This document shows positions 27,645 through 39,600 of a DNA stretch of 64,000 nt, one piece after another. The stretch comes from Tritrichomonas foetus (lineage: Eukaryota > Parabasalia > Tritrichomonadida > Tritrichomonadidae). The position numbers and the translations under genes are program-made. Numbering within the stretch: the stretch's first letter is position 1; each line of letters starts with the position of its first letter. The DNA lies in NCBI GenBank assembly GCA_001839685.1, contig MLAK01001004.1, positions 82,105-146,104 on the forward strand, given 5' to 3'. Below the pieces are notes generated by a model. It searched no databases. It was not told the origin of the DNA and saw nothing but the letters and a program-made list of their open reading frames with translations.

Positions 27645-30203
27645 TTATTTTGGTGTCATACAATGCCATGTGTTATAGATATCAGAAGAAGATTTGTTAA
27701 TATTTGATAAGTTCATTGGAAAATCTGGTGATGCATTTAATGTGCTCCGATTTGGTTGGCGAACAAATACCATATCATTCGAAAATATGATTTGATCGTT
27801 GTTTGGCTTTTCTTTTTCAGATGAAAATTGTTCTGGAACTTCAATTGTGGTAATTGAGTTAATTGGTTCATATATTTTTGAATCTGTTCCACCACAGCAA
27901 AATATTTGGTTCCCTCCTTCAGGAATAGCAGCTGCGAAACGATTATAACCAAAAATATAATTTCCACTTATATCTAGGTTTTGTGCTGTCCAGTTTTCAA
28001 GATTAACAATGAAGCATTTTTGTGAATCAACAAATTGTGTTATTCCTCCTAATATAATCATATATTTATTAACTACAACAGCAGAATGCAAAAATCTTGG
28101 AACAATGCCTGTACAATTGGGATTATCCCTTTTTAAGTTTATATATCGCCATCTATTATCGGAAAAATTATAGCACCATGTATCATCAAATACTTTGTTT
28201 GATGGATCCTTTCCGCCATGAATAATCATTATATTTTTAAATACTACAGCTGAATGACCATAACGTGGAGGTGGACTTAAATCAATATATGTTTTTATGT
28301 CTGTCCACTCTTGTGTATCAAGTTTGTAGAAAGTGAAATCATCTTTATTTAACTTTCCTTTTTTATTTAGTCCACCATATACCACAATCGATTTCATATA
28401 TGCTACACATGAATGAAATGTTCTTTCCTCTTGGCGTTTTCCTTTATTAACAAATTTTTTATTATCAACTAATTCCAAAATATATCTTGACTTTTTGCCA
28501 CCATACAAATAAATTTTATTATCAATTACAACTATTTTGGATTGTAATGGTGCACTTTTAAGATCATTGCTAATGTTAATAGATTTGTGTAGTCCATCAA
28601 ATGTAATAAAAGTACCTTGAACCAGAAAAAATATTGTATGGCCAATGATTGCACAAGAACAATCTACCATTTGAGGAAGGAATTGACATGGGTAAATTTC
28701 TCGAGCTAATAAAGATATATTTTCTAAGTGTTTGAATGATATATCGCGATATTTTGCAAATTTTAGGAGAAACTTCTGCTTTATTTCCATGGAAAAGAAT
28801 TCAATTCCTTTTAATTTATCTTTGTAATAATATTTAATATTGATCTCATTAGGATTATTTGGGAGAAATACGAAGTTTTCTAGTGTGGAATAGAATTTCA
28901 GATCTTCTGGGTCAGATCCAACAGTCAATAGTATTAAGTCATTAAAAAGATATAATGTTCCTCTGGTTCTCTTTTTTGCACGACGATAAACAAATGTGGA
29001 CATTATTAATACTCTATCTTTCGTCACAAGCTGGAGATGAAGTTCTTTACATTTGAAAATTCTATCTTGAATGGATTTTACAACATCACGATTTTGAAAA
29101 ACTTCGCTTGCATTTTCCATTTCATGTGTAATTTCTTCTATTTTTGCATGAGCATCTTGCAGCCCCATAAAATCTGGATGTGATTCTGGTGTGAAATTAA
29201 TAAGCTCACGAATTAATAGTAGATATCGTGGCATCCTTTGTATTGGTTTAATCAAATACATGCCAAGTGTCGCAGATGGATTTTCTGGAGTTTTTTCGCA
29301 AACTTCTTTCATCCTTTTATTATTTGCCAGTTTTTTGACAATATTTAAAATTTTCGGATCATAATCAACAATATATTGTTGTGTTGCATGAAAAGCAAAT
29401 GCAAATATTAAAAAGGATCTCGACACTGATGAAGAATAAAGAATTTTATTTTCTTGTAAGCTTGTCGCGAAATTGGCACTACAAATCAGCATTTTTGGCA
29501 ATGCATCAAATAAAGTATCATATTCTTCTTTTGTTAGTTCCTTTTTAGGAAGCTTACTCATTTCTGTACCAAAATAATTCAAAATCAATGAAAGATCACA
29601 ACAATAACTTGCTTCTGTTTGTATTAGCTCCTTTAATACACTCTCTCTAAGTCTAATGGTTTTACATCCAGCAGGAGTTAAATTTACTCGGAATTCTATT
29701 TTTGCATTCTTTGCATTTTGAATAAATGCTCCTGCATCTCCATTCATATTGATTTCATGATTATCCAGAAAAATTGTAGGATTTATAATGTCTAATCCGA
29801 AGAGTTCCACCATATCAGATAAAATTTCGGAATTTTTCTTCCCAACGTAATGATCATGAACGAATCCAAAAACATAAGGTGGAAATAAAATTTCAGAATT
29901 AGTTAAGTCATGAACCTCAAAAATCAAAAATAATTTGTTTATATCACCTATTTTGATAAATTGAAATGCATAATCTGTAGATAGATGATCTGTATGTTTC
30001 TGGATTAATTGTGGAAAATCTCTTTGGGGAATTGCGTTTGGATGGAGTGCTGAAATAAATGTTGGTGTTTTTATACCTAAAACACAATCTTCAGGTGCCT
30101 CTGCAAATTGAGTAAAGATCTCATGTGCTGTTTTATTTTCAATAAATTTAGGATGTCTGATATCATCCATTTTATCACGTTGGATGAAAACAACAACAGT
30201 CAT
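27645..30203 (-). CDS. RhoGEF (DH-PH) fused to a Kelch propeller
   Basis: Encodes 852 residues. Residues ~1-180 have a FERM/ubiquitin-like character. A Dbl-homology domain follows at ~184-371 (RLRESVLKELIQTEASYCCD, LGMYLIKPIQRMPRYLLLI), which exchanges GDP for GTP on Rho-family GTPases. A PH domain covers ~388-488. Residues ~514-784 hold at least five Kelch repeats (IVVYGGLNKKG, RYGHSAVVFKNIMIIHGG, FLHSAVVVNKYMIILGG, FCCGG). The Kelch propeller probably targets the exchange factor to a partner. The start ATG is at 30203, only 12 bp from a 47-nt homopolymer, so expression or sequence quality near the start deserves care. Confidence 0.9.
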   Translation of the reverse strand: MTVVVFIQRDKMDDIRHPKFIENKTAHEIFTQFAEAPEDCVLGIKTPTFISALHPNAIPQRDFPQLIQKHTDHLSTDYAFQFIKIGDINKLFLIFEVHDLTNSEILFPPYVFGFVHDHYVGKKNSEILSDMVELFGLDIINPTIFLDNHEINMNGDAGAFIQNAKNAKIEFRVNLTPAGCKTIRLRESVLKELIQTEASYCCDLSLILNYFGTEMSKLPKKELTKEEYDTLFDALPKMLICSANFATSLQENKILYSSSVSRSFLIFAFAFHATQQYIVDYDPKILNIVKKLANNKRMKEVCEKTPENPSATLGMYLIKPIQRMPRYLLLIRELINFTPESHPDFMGLQDAHAKIEEITHEMENASEVFQNRDVVKSIQDRIFKCKELHLQLVTKDRVLIMSTFVYRRAKKRTRGTLYLFNDLILLTVGSDPEDLKFYSTLENFVFLPNNPNEINIKYYYKDKLKGIEFFSMEIKQKFLLKFAKYRDISFKHLENISLLAREIYPCQFLPQMVDCSCAIIGHTIFFLVQGTFITFDGLHKSINISNDLKSAPLQSKIVVIDNKIYLYGGKKSRYILELVDNKKFVNKGKRQEERTFHSCVAYMKSIVVYGGLNKKGKLNKDDFTFYKLDTQEWTDIKTYIDLSPPPRYGHSAVVFKNIMIIHGGKDPSNKVFDDTWCYNFSDNRWRYINLKRDNPNCTGIVPRFLHSAVVVNKYMIILGGITQFVDSQKCFIVNLENWTAQNLDISGNYIFGYNRFAAAIPEGGNQIFCCGGTDSKIYEPINSITTIEVPEQFSSEKEKPNNDQIIFSNDMVFVRQPNRSTLNASPDFPMNLSNINKSSSDIYNTWHCMTPK

Positions 30204-30218
30204 TGGATTACTTCAAAT

Positions 30219-30219
<1 letters not shown>

Positions 30220-30266
<47 letters not shown>
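30220..30266. repeat. 47-nt poly(A) tract (plus strand)
   Basis: An unbroken run of 47 A, seen as poly(T) on the coding strand immediately upstream of the RhoGEF-Kelch start. Its length makes assembly slippage likely. Confidence 0.95.
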
Positions 30267-30270
<4 letters not shown>

Positions 30271-32026
30271 AATACTATAGTCAATTGACAATCAATATTG
30301 TGACGATTGAGTGAATCATTCTGCCGTTTCTCATCATATTGAATTTTTAACGCTCATGCTATTTTCCACTCAATTTAAATCAGCATTGTTTTCGTAAGAA
30401 AGTTTCACTATGAAATTGGATAGCTTGATTGATTTAGAATGTGATCCTAATTAAAGCTAATTAGTCTAGAAAACTGTTTTTGGTACATCGTATAAAGATC
30501 GCTTTTTGACCCAAGATTGATCTTATTTTTTTATATGATGTGCAGGTAGCTTTCACCAGAATAAATGTGCTATTTTTAAGGAATTTCTACCAAGCATTTT
30601 CGAAAAATGACTTTTTTTATGAAACATTTTTTTTTTNTTTTTTTTGAAAATTAATTTTTATTTGATATTGATATTATATGGTTAATAAATTGGCAATAAT
30701 ATATTGCAAATAAAGATTGTTTTTTCTGTGATTTTTTGAAGTTTGGGGAAATTGAATAGACATTCAAAAAGTTTCACCAAAAAACATCCTTTTTTACAGA
30801 TATTGGTAGAAGCAGAGGAATACTTTGAAAATGTGATATATTTATATTATATTATATTTATTGAAATTCTACGAAGAATTATAGCGAAATAATGAAAATT
30901 CGAGTTTTTTAGGATTTTTATTTCAATTTTTTTCAGAAAAGAATGTTGTGTTAGAATATGAGTGTTCAAAAATAAATGGTCTATCATAAATATACATGGT
31001 ATTTATTTGTAATTATACTCGAAAAAATTAGAAAATATTAAGTAGATGATGTGTAAAAATTCAAAAATAAAAAAACTCTTTGGTGTACAGAACGGCCTAT
31101 TCATTATTTTTTTAATTTCACTTGATAAAAATAAATTATATCAAAAATAACTAGGATTTGGGGTTAGAGATCCTGAAAAATTGAAAAACCACGGTTTTAG
31201 AAATTATTATTTTTTCTACCCTTTAAAACCATTTAAACTTCAAATTAATTATATATTCATAATATTTAAATATAAATAAGATTATACTATGAAATTTAAA
31301 TCAAATTAATAATTTTTTACTGAAAAAAAATCAAATATCATTTTTCGAAATTGTCAAGTGACCAAGCTTCTGAACAATTTAATAATCATATATCGATAGT
31401 CTATCTAGTATGTAACGATNNAGTGTTTTTCTTTTTTCNAGAAACNTATCCTGTCTGGAGAAAAAGTTGATTCAAATTATCTTTATACGATGTGTTTTTG
31501 GTTGATGCCAATTTTTTAGAAAACTCTCAGAATTATTTCTGTAAATATTGTTTTTAGTTCATCTAGGGGATATAAATCAATTTTATGATGTGTGATTAAT
31601 GACACGAAGTTCACCTCACAAAATAGAATATTAAAAAAGTTCCAAGTTAATGTATTAATGATAAAACATGACTCATTAGTTTTGGGTAAATGCTTTTGAA
31701 GGAAATAAGAAAGAAAAGATTAATTTCATTAAATGTTATGAATTGTGATGCTTTTTATAATAGCTACTATACAATTGCAAACTCGGAAGCGAAACATCAT
31801 CAAAGAAATTCTAAATGAAATTTCATGTTATCAAAATATCAATAATGAATTTTTTTATGTTAAATATATTATTAAATTAAATTGAAGATTGTTTTTGAGA
31901 AAATATCATTTCTTGATTTTTTTGTTCTGCTGAGATAATAACATTACAAATGTATTATCTCAATTGAGAATATATATGGTCGATTCATCATGATTTGCTA
32001 AACGTGCATATTTAAAATTTTCCAAA
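30267..32026. other. Large AT-rich gene-free region with scattered N
   Basis: No frame with coding character. Single N at 30637 and N near 31420-31446 suggest low-quality or repetitive sequence. A 15-nt inverted match (ATCTTTATACGATGT at 31479-31493, complement at 30485-30499) with similar flanks hints at the ends of a decayed ~1-kb element, but weakly. It contains the promoter of the downstream coiled-coil gene. Confidence 0.45.
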
Positions 32027-33796
32027 TTGGATAATCCACTCGCTGCTTTACTGCAAGTTGCTCAACAGCAAACTTCAATTAATTCGCCTTTAGAAAGTCT
32101 TGCGTCAGCATTACGCGAAAAAGAAAATAAATTACAGAAATTACGGAAAGATTATTCCGATCTCGAAGACGAATTTCAAACCAACTACGATTTCATTATT
32201 AAACGAGATGCAAAAATTGAAGAATTAAAAGGGATTTTAGGCGCAAAAGATTCGGAAATGAATTTCGTTAATACTCGAATAAAACAATCACAAGATGAAT
32301 TAAATCATTACAGTGAAAGAATTACGACATTTCAGAAGAAAATAGACGATCTTTTAAAAAGCACTTCAATGATCAATAAAGAAATCACTCAGATTCAATT
32401 TAATACAACAAGGCTAAAAGAAACAAAATTGCCAGTAATGCAAATCCCAGAATCAAAAGAAACCCTTGACAAGCTGAATGCAACACATTCAGATTTGTTA
32501 AAAAGAAAGGATATGATTTTTAACATTGTGAACGATATTTACAATCAGTCTACATTGAGTTCAAATGAAACACGAACAAAATATCAAAGAGAAGTTGAAC
32601 TGACATACACAAAACTTCAAGAATATGATAACGTTCATGAAAGTCTTTTAAATGCTATTCGAAGTGTTGAACAACAAACACATGATGCACTTAATCAGAT
32701 TGAAATTCAAAAACAACAAATTAATGATCAATATAATGTTACTGATGAATCTAAAATCCAAATTACTCAAATGAAACAACTTTTATCGGAAATAGATAAA
32801 GAAATTGATTCTTTATTAGTTGAACAAAAAGAAGGTCAAGAAACAGACTTACAAAGACAAGAGTTTTATCAAACTCAAGCACAAAGACTTACAAAACTTG
32901 AAAAAGATTTAAAAGAAAAAATTTCCAATTTTAAAGTTACGATTCACACACAAAAAGTTGAAATACAAAAATTACAGAATAAATTCGAAGCACAACGAAA
33001 TAAAAATGATGAATGTAAAAGTGTTTTAGACCAAATTTTATGTGGTTTTCAAAAACCAAATTTCCAACAAGTTCTTTATGAAGAAAAAGAAAAATTAAAT
33101 GATAAATTTGCACGTTGTACCAAAAAACAACTTCGCGCACAACAAAAATTAAAAGACCAGCAATCAAATCTTGATGATCAAATTGAAAAACAAAAACAAT
33201 TAAATTTAAGGCTAACTGAATCAATAAATCAAATTGTTGCCGAATCTCGGAAACGAACAGAAATTGTTAATCGTGAACGAAAAAGATCGAAATTAATTTC
33301 ACTCGAAATTAAATCAGCAGAAGGTGAATTAAGTGCATTAAGAGAATATAATTCTTTTGAAAAAGAGCCACCAATTAAAATACCTATGCCAGAACTTCCA
33401 ACACCTCCTTCGCAAGAGCCCAAACAAAATCAAGATCATTTAATATCTAGAAATAAGCCACCTCCGCCAATTCAAATTCCTTCACCACCAACAAGACAGC
33501 AGAAACAATCATTTACTAAACCAAAACCTAAGCCTAAGAAAGATGATACCGCACAAATCTTGCAATTAACTCAACAGCTTGAACAGATTGCTGATAAAAT
33601 GAATCAAGCTAAAGTTGAAATGCAACAATTAAAAGAAAAAGAAACATCAATTCAAAGAGATATCATTATGCTAAGAGAAGAAAATAACCAACTCAGAAAA
33701 AGTGTTGAAAATTATGATGAAATTAAGAGATATTATCTATCAATGCAAAAAATTGGGTCAATTCCAATACCTCTTCCAAAGAAGCAAAAGAAATGA
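32027..33796 (+). CDS. Long coiled-coil protein with proline-rich hinge; no ATG at its start
   Basis: Encodes about 589 residues. Residues ~20-450 form nearly continuous coiled coil rich in Gln, Lys and Glu (REKENKLQKLRKDYSDLEDE). A proline-rich hinge follows at ~455-505 (PMPELPTPPSQEP, PPPPIQIPSPPT), then a second coil at ~515-575. The frame begins with TTG (32027, codons TTG GAT AAT CCA), not ATG, and no in-frame ATG lies between it and the upstream TGA at 31991. The first downstream ATG is at residue 79. Sequence around the start (ATTGGATAAT) would become ATGGATAAT by loss of one T, so a base insertion in the assembly is the likely cause. The function is unknown; a cytoskeletal linker is a guess. 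Confidence 0.8.
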   Translation: MDNPLAALLQVAQQQTSINSPLESLASALREKENKLQKLRKDYSDLEDEFQTNYDFIIKRDAKIEELKGILGAKDSEMNFVNTRIKQSQDELNHYSERITTFQKKIDDLLKSTSMINKEITQIQFNTTRLKETKLPVMQIPESKETLDKLNATHSDLLKRKDMIFNIVNDIYNQSTLSSNETRTKYQREVELTYTKLQEYDNVHESLLNAIRSVEQQTHDALNQIEIQKQQINDQYNVTDESKIQITQMKQLLSEIDKEIDSLLVEQKEGQETDLQRQEFYQTQAQRLTKLEKDLKEKISNFKVTIHTQKVEIQKLQNKFEAQRNKNDECKSVLDQILCGFQKPNFQQVLYEEKEKLNDKFARCTKKQLRAQQKLKDQQSNLDDQIEKQKQLNLRLTESINQIVAESRKRTEIVNRERKRSKLISLEIKSAEGELSALREYNSFEKEPPIKIPMPELPTPPSQEPKQNQDHLISRNKPPPPIQIPSPPTRQQKQSFTKPKPKPKKDDTAQILQLTQQLEQIADKMNQAKVEMQQLKEKETSIQRDIIMLREENNQLRKSVENYDEIKRYYLSMQKIGSIPIPLPKKQKK

Positions 33797-33948
33797 AGTT
33801 TGAAGAATAATATTATACTGTATTTTTATTTATTTATAATAAATGTTATTAAGTTTTTTTATTCTAAATTAATCTTTCGTCATTCGTATTTGACCTTTAA
33901 ATTAACCACAACAGGAAAAAACCAGCGAAAAAAGTGTAATTTTGGATT

Positions 33949-34200
33949 TTGAATTTTGTTGTTCGTTGTTCTGATGATCAGTTTGTAAATGTGCCAAATT
34001 GGGCCACAAACTACTCTACTTTCTTTAAACAACTTTCAGAGTCAATGGATGATGGAATTTGGGACGAAAATGACAGTATTGTTGAATACGAAGAACCAGG
34101 AAAATTAGACGAAAATGGACGAAATCCAAACAAGACATTTAATTATTATGATCATGAAAAAGGAAAAAATATCAAATATAAATTTATTGTTAAGAAATAA
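33949..34200 (+). CDS. Small unidentified protein (POZ/Skp1-like N-terminus possible), no ATG
   Basis: An 83-codon frame with clear coding character (VVRCSDDQFVNVPNWATNYS, acidic middle, Lys-rich end). The opening pattern of a short strand, VNVPNW and a hydrophobic helix is reminiscent of Skp1/POZ N-termini, but the rest is too short for that fold. As in the preceding gene, the frame starts with TTG (33949). The only in-frame ATG is at residue 33, which would delete the best-conserved-looking part. It may have a sequence error, a non-AUG start, or be a fragment. It lies about 150 bp downstream of the coiled-coil gene on the same strand. Confidence 0.4.
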   Translation: MNFVVRCSDDQFVNVPNWATNYSTFFKQLSESMDDGIWDENDSIVEYEEPGKLDENGRNPNKTFNYYDHEKGKNIKYKFIVKK

Positions 34201-34436
34201 ATCATACTAACTATCATTTTTATGAATTCTAATTTTTTTGACAAACGTTTTTGAATGAAAAGTCAGAGTTTTTATTTTTGAAAACTTGTTTCTTATCAAT
34301 TAATAATTAATTATTCTATTTCAGAAGAAGAGCTAATAACTATTTATTCAATTTCAGCTTTATTGTTAAAATAAATTTCATAAACAAAAAAGAAATAAGT
34401 AAATATGAACAGTAATATATTTATTAAACAAAACAG

Positions 34437-35876
34437 TTATTTCTTTCCTGATTCTTCAAGGAATAGTCGAATTTCATCAATTATTTCCAGTAATTCCTCA
34501 TCTTGTGAATCAAAATCATTTTCTATAAAATTCAGCAACAATTCAGAAAATATTGGAGCTTGATGACAAAAATCAGGAGCAATTGAAAAAACACGTAGAA
34601 CGCTTTCCATGGCTTGTCGAATCAATTTTCTTTTTGCATATTGTAAAAAGCCAATAAATGTATGAACTATATTTTGGTCACTTAAAAGTCCAATAAGAAT
34701 TTCTAAATTTGCATAAAACAAAGACGAACAGAAAAAATAGCAAAATGATTTTTGTCCATGATAAGAAATACTCGGAGTAACTAAAGCACACCATTGATAA
34801 AAACGATGTTGATAAAGTTGTGAAACAATATCTGGATTTAAATTAATAAAATTAGTTAAAAAGAAAAAGAAACTTTCTAAATAATCCAAATCTTTCACAT
34901 CGCATGTCATAATATGAGAACATTTCGATATGACATCTATCATAAATGGTGAAGGATAAAACACAGATGGATCAACATTTATTGACAAATGAAAAAATAG
35001 TTTTCCAAGGAACAAATAAGCATCTGAAATATGGTGTGAAAAATCATCATTTATGATTAGAATTATTTCTTTATAAAATCCACTTTCTAAAAGCAAAGAA
35101 AGATCAAATTTTCCTAATGATAATATAATGCTTGAAATGATGTCTTTGACATGAACATCGAAAAAATGCTGTTCGTTTCTTTGCTTCAAAATGTCTGTTG
35201 ATATTTGAAAAATGGTGAAAAAATCATTTTGTGAATCAAAAATTTCAGGATAAACTAAAAAACGAATAACAGACGAGAAAATTGGAAACAAAATAGAAGA
35301 GAATCCATCAATAAAATCAATAGAAGGATCATTTAAAATTTTATCTTTTTCTTTCAAGAAAATTTCAATGAAACCATTTTGAACACAAAATTTCAGGAGC
35401 TCAATATCATCATTTTGAATAATATTACTGAATAAGTAAATGATTTGGCTTTGCAGCGCCTTGTTTTCATTGAATTGGAGAAATTCAAAAAATGTTTGAT
35501 GAAAATTGCATTTTATCAACTCATATGATGCTTCTATTGTTTTATTAACCATATACTCAATTATTTGAACAATTGATAAACAAACTTTTAAATCCGATTT
35601 TGAAAAAATTCGCCACAATTTGAATAATATATCGAAAAATTCTGCGCCGTGAAAGGGAACATCATACTCTGTCAGGGAATTATATATTATGTTGAGAAAT
35701 GAATTGATTTCACTCGAATTTTGGTTTCCGCAGGCGAGAAATTCGGAAATAATGGAAAAATATTTTTTGGCCGTTTGAGAAGCGCGCTCAATATTCACAG
35801 AAATATCGACATTTTCTTCACTTCGTTTGGATGATTCCGAAATCAGGTTCGAATTTGGATAATTTTCGGCAATCAT
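34437..35876 (-). CDS. Helical solenoid (armadillo/HEAT-like) protein
   Basis: Encodes 479 residues from ATG 35876. After a polar N-terminus (~1-30) the whole protein consists of amphipathic helix pairs with Leu, Ile and Phe spacing typical of armadillo/HEAT solenoids (LKVCLSIVQIIEYMVNKT, LQSQIIYLFSNIIQNDDIE). No enzymatic motif is visible. Such proteins are generally scaffolds or adaptors. Many trichomonad genes of this kind have no named orthologue and I recognise none here. It is divergently arranged with the WD40 gene, with about 790 bp of spacer between. Confidence 0.7.
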   Translation of the reverse strand: MIAENYPNSNLISESSKRSEENVDISVNIERASQTAKKYFSIISEFLACGNQNSSEINSFLNIIYNSLTEYDVPFHGAEFFDILFKLWRIFSKSDLKVCLSIVQIIEYMVNKTIEASYELIKCNFHQTFFEFLQFNENKALQSQIIYLFSNIIQNDDIELLKFCVQNGFIEIFLKEKDKILNDPSIDFIDGFSSILFPIFSSVIRFLVYPEIFDSQNDFFTIFQISTDILKQRNEQHFFDVHVKDIISSIILSLGKFDLSLLLESGFYKEIILIINDDFSHHISDAYLFLGKLFFHLSINVDPSVFYPSPFMIDVISKCSHIMTCDVKDLDYLESFFFFLTNFINLNPDIVSQLYQHRFYQWCALVTPSISYHGQKSFCYFFCSSLFYANLEILIGLLSDQNIVHTFIGFLQYAKRKLIRQAMESVLRVFSIAPDFCHQAPIFSELLLNFIENDFDSQDEELLEIIDEIRLFLEESGKK

Positions 35877-36669
35877 GATAAAATAAAATCACAAACGAAA
35901 AATAAAAATTTAGGACTCAGATTTTGGTAAAAAACTTATTTGGTTGTTATATACCTTATTAAATTAATTCACAAAATAATATTTTTCTTTTTTAAGGTTT
36001 GTTGCACCTATTGAGAGTAGGGTTTCAATAAGGTCATTCAAAAATATCAAATTGAATAGAGGTAAAAATCGACAAAATTTCTTGTTTTGAAAAAGAAATG
36101 ATTAGATTCAATGAAACCGCATGTCATTCACCAAAGTATGGTGAATATGACCATGATCGATAGCAACTTTTTCTATGAGTTTAACAGAAATGATCTATCG
36201 TATGCAGTAAATCATTATTATTTTCTTTATACTAAATTTAATAATGATAACATCTTGAAATTTGTTCTATGTTTCCTTAACACCAAGAATTTGAAATAAA
36301 TTTTTATTTCCAATAAAAAAGTTCATTTACAGTGCAGCATTTTTTTACTAATCTTTTGTTGACATATCGAAAGCAGCAATCTTATGAATTCATTAGCAGA
36401 TATTGCCATACAGTGGACCAATACATTAATTTTTCGTTAATCTCATTTCTCTCTTAGTTGTAATAAATTCCTGCAGGAGATGAAAGAAAATCTTGATGAA
36501 CTAAAAATTAATTTTTAAATCAAGATTCAATTCATATTTGGCTGTGCATTGACAATTTTCATAAATTTACAAAATAGACAGAAAACAATTCAATTATGCT
36601 ATTCAAAATTCAATTTCTCACACAATTTTTCTGAGAAAATTTCAAAGACTTTTTTTTCATCGTTTTTGA
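35877..36669. other. Divergent intergenic region
   Basis: Holds the promoters of two divergently transcribed genes. A 62-codon plus frame at 36111-36299 is not convincing. An ATTTTTCTGAGAAAATTTC sequence about 45 bp before the WD40 gene resembles a short inverted repeat. Confidence 0.45.
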
Positions 36670-39600
36670 ATGAAGAACACTTATTCAGACAGGTTTGATC
36701 TACGTATAGGTGTTCAACATTCAAACTACCAAACACCAGGTAATTTTAAATACACGAAATTTTGCAAAATCACACCCGGAAAGCTTTTTTCGAGTAATTA
36801 TTTCCAGATGACAAATTTGCTTGCAGCAGGAACAGTTGAGGGTCCGATTTTAATCTACACGGAAAAGGCAAAAGCGCTTTCTCATGTTTGTCTTTTGTGC
36901 GGTCATACAGCCTCAATCACAGATATATTGCAAATTGATGATACTTCATTTTTATCTGTGTCCAATGATGGAACAATGTATCGTTGGTCAAATGATGACT
37001 GTTCATGTATTTCACATTTTAACAACATAACAGAATCAGGTGAAGTCAGACTATCCAAGCATTTATCCAATCAAAATCTTGTTTGGATTTACACAATTGG
37101 ATTTATTGCAATTTTATTTGATATTGAAAAAGGGGAAAAAATTAAACAAATTAATACAGTTGGTATTAATGGTGTTGCTTATTTAGATCCAAAAAAATGC
37201 GTCTTTGTAAACGATCCAATGATCGCAATTACTCAATTTAATGTTTTAAATACATTTAAAGATGATTTTACACCAATTCGAAAATATGCACTTGGCTTCA
37301 AATTACACCAGAATTATTTTTTAAGTGAATATGGTTTTATTCGAACAAATGATAAAACCTGGGAAATTATTTCACCTATGGGTCTCGCCATAATTGCAGA
37401 AGGAACAATCAAAGGAAGAAATAGAAATGATTTTATTTGTAGCATTAAATGGTTCGATTCTCAGACATTTTGTATTGGTACTTACTTAGGAAAATTCATA
37501 ATAATTACGTTAGAAATCACTAGAAACTATAATGAAGTCAGAGTCAAAGTTCAAGACTCAATGATCGTTCTCTATCCAACTCAGACATTTATTAATGATT
37601 TTTACTTCTTTGGAAATAAAATTGTATTTACAACAACACCTTATCAAATCCAATCAATGGATCTCAGTCGGAAATCATCGACTAATTCTTTACAAGAAAA
37701 TACAAAAATTTATCACATTCCACGTGATTCAAGTGGTAGAGTCATTGAAAGTGATGGGAAAAAGTCATTTTATGTTCGAAATTGTGAAAAAGGTGGAAAT
37801 TTGTCACTTTCACATACTTGCAATTCAAAAATAACCGCTTTAGCTTCACGAGAATCACAAAGAATGAAATTAGAAATTATTGTTGGATGCTCAGATGGCA
37901 CTGTTTCGTTTTTCAGTGAAAATACTGCAAAACCATTTCATACAGAAGTTGTTTTCTCTTGTCCAGTGATCGGTTTAGCTCATTTACCAATAAAAATCAG
38001 AGGTAGGCCCACACTTTTAGTGATTGGAAGCGATGGTTCGATTGCTCTAATTAAGCATACCCTTGTTCATATGACTTATGCAAATTATGAGTTTCGAATA
38101 ACTGCTGCTTACTATCACTCTATAGATGAAAGTTTGATTGTTAGAAGAGAAGATTCAAGTTATATTATTTTTAAGATTTCTGAACCTGGTCCAGTCATGT
38201 TTACTACTCATGTTCCAGATAATTCCTATTTATTATGGTCTGAAAATGAAATAGCTATTGGTCGTGATCCTTTATCAACGAATCAAATGAAATTTGGTCG
38301 GAATTCTTGGTTTTATACATCTGTTTGTATTTCACAATTTGCAGATGTTCATTCGCGTCGATATAAAATGTTTTCACAACTTTTATTGAGATTATTTAAG
38401 ACTGAATATGACTTTAATTTAACAAGGAGTCAATCTCTCAACTTTTCAAATGTTGATTCGAGTAATTCTACTTTTACAAAGAGCCAATCTATTCAATCAC
38501 TAGTTGATTGGGTTTCCCCTGAAAATCCACCAGTTAAACTTCGACGAACGAGACATCCACATCAAAAAATCGTTGATGGACTTTCTATTGTTATTGTTTC
38601 ATATGAAAAAGCGGCAACTTTCTTTTATCCTAAATACCGAGTGTGTGGAAATTTGTCTTTCATGCTGTCCAATCCAGTATCTGCTGGAAATATAATAATA
38701 AAAACCTTAATTTCAGGAGAAACTAGTGAATATGGATATCCTGAATTAATTACAGAAATTACAAAATTGTTAATTTGTGGAGACTTTAAAATTGAAGTTG
38801 CAGCTTCAATGGAATGCGATAGATTTATTGAAAGTATTTCTGATGAACTTGCACAAAAGCTAATTGATTCATCCCAATCTATCAAATCATCAAATTCCAA
38901 TAAAAGTGAAACGGATTTCTTTTTATTGGCACTCCTGGCTGTGAAACATCATAATTTAATACCTAGAAATGAACTTCCTTATCTTCTTGATTTCCTTTTG
39001 AAAATTTCAGATAGTTCCCGAGGATGTGCATCTTTGGCGCTTTCAATTCTAATTCATGGATTCGCTTTTTGGTCTGAGATGAAGTCAGAATTATTACTTT
39101 TTAATGAATTTATTAAATGCTTTGTTCGAATGGAGAGACCAAAGGCAGTTGAAGAAATGTTCCTTTCTTTGGCTGTAGAAAAACTTGATATTTTATTTAG
39201 TGCAATTTCTACAATCCTCTCTGAAAGTCAATTTTTCTATTTTTCTCAGTATAATCAAAATAACTCTACTGACCAAAATGCTGATATAATAAGAAATATT
39301 GTTGGTTTAGCATCAAAAGTAGCATTCTTCAAGCCCAAACTATGCGGTGTTCGAATATCTGAACATCTTATAACAATTGCTTCCCAAATGCCTAATCATA
39401 TACAGATTCAGCAGATTATCAAAGAAGAATTGAAAGTTCACGCTTTATTTATTACAGCAATTTCTATGATGAATGATTTATTAGTTATTGGAAGAAATGA
39501 TGGGATTGTTGCCATATATAGAAACTTCAAATTAATTTTTTCCGAACAAGCCTTTCAATCATCGATTGATTATACCTCAATAGGTCCGAATTCGCAGTAT

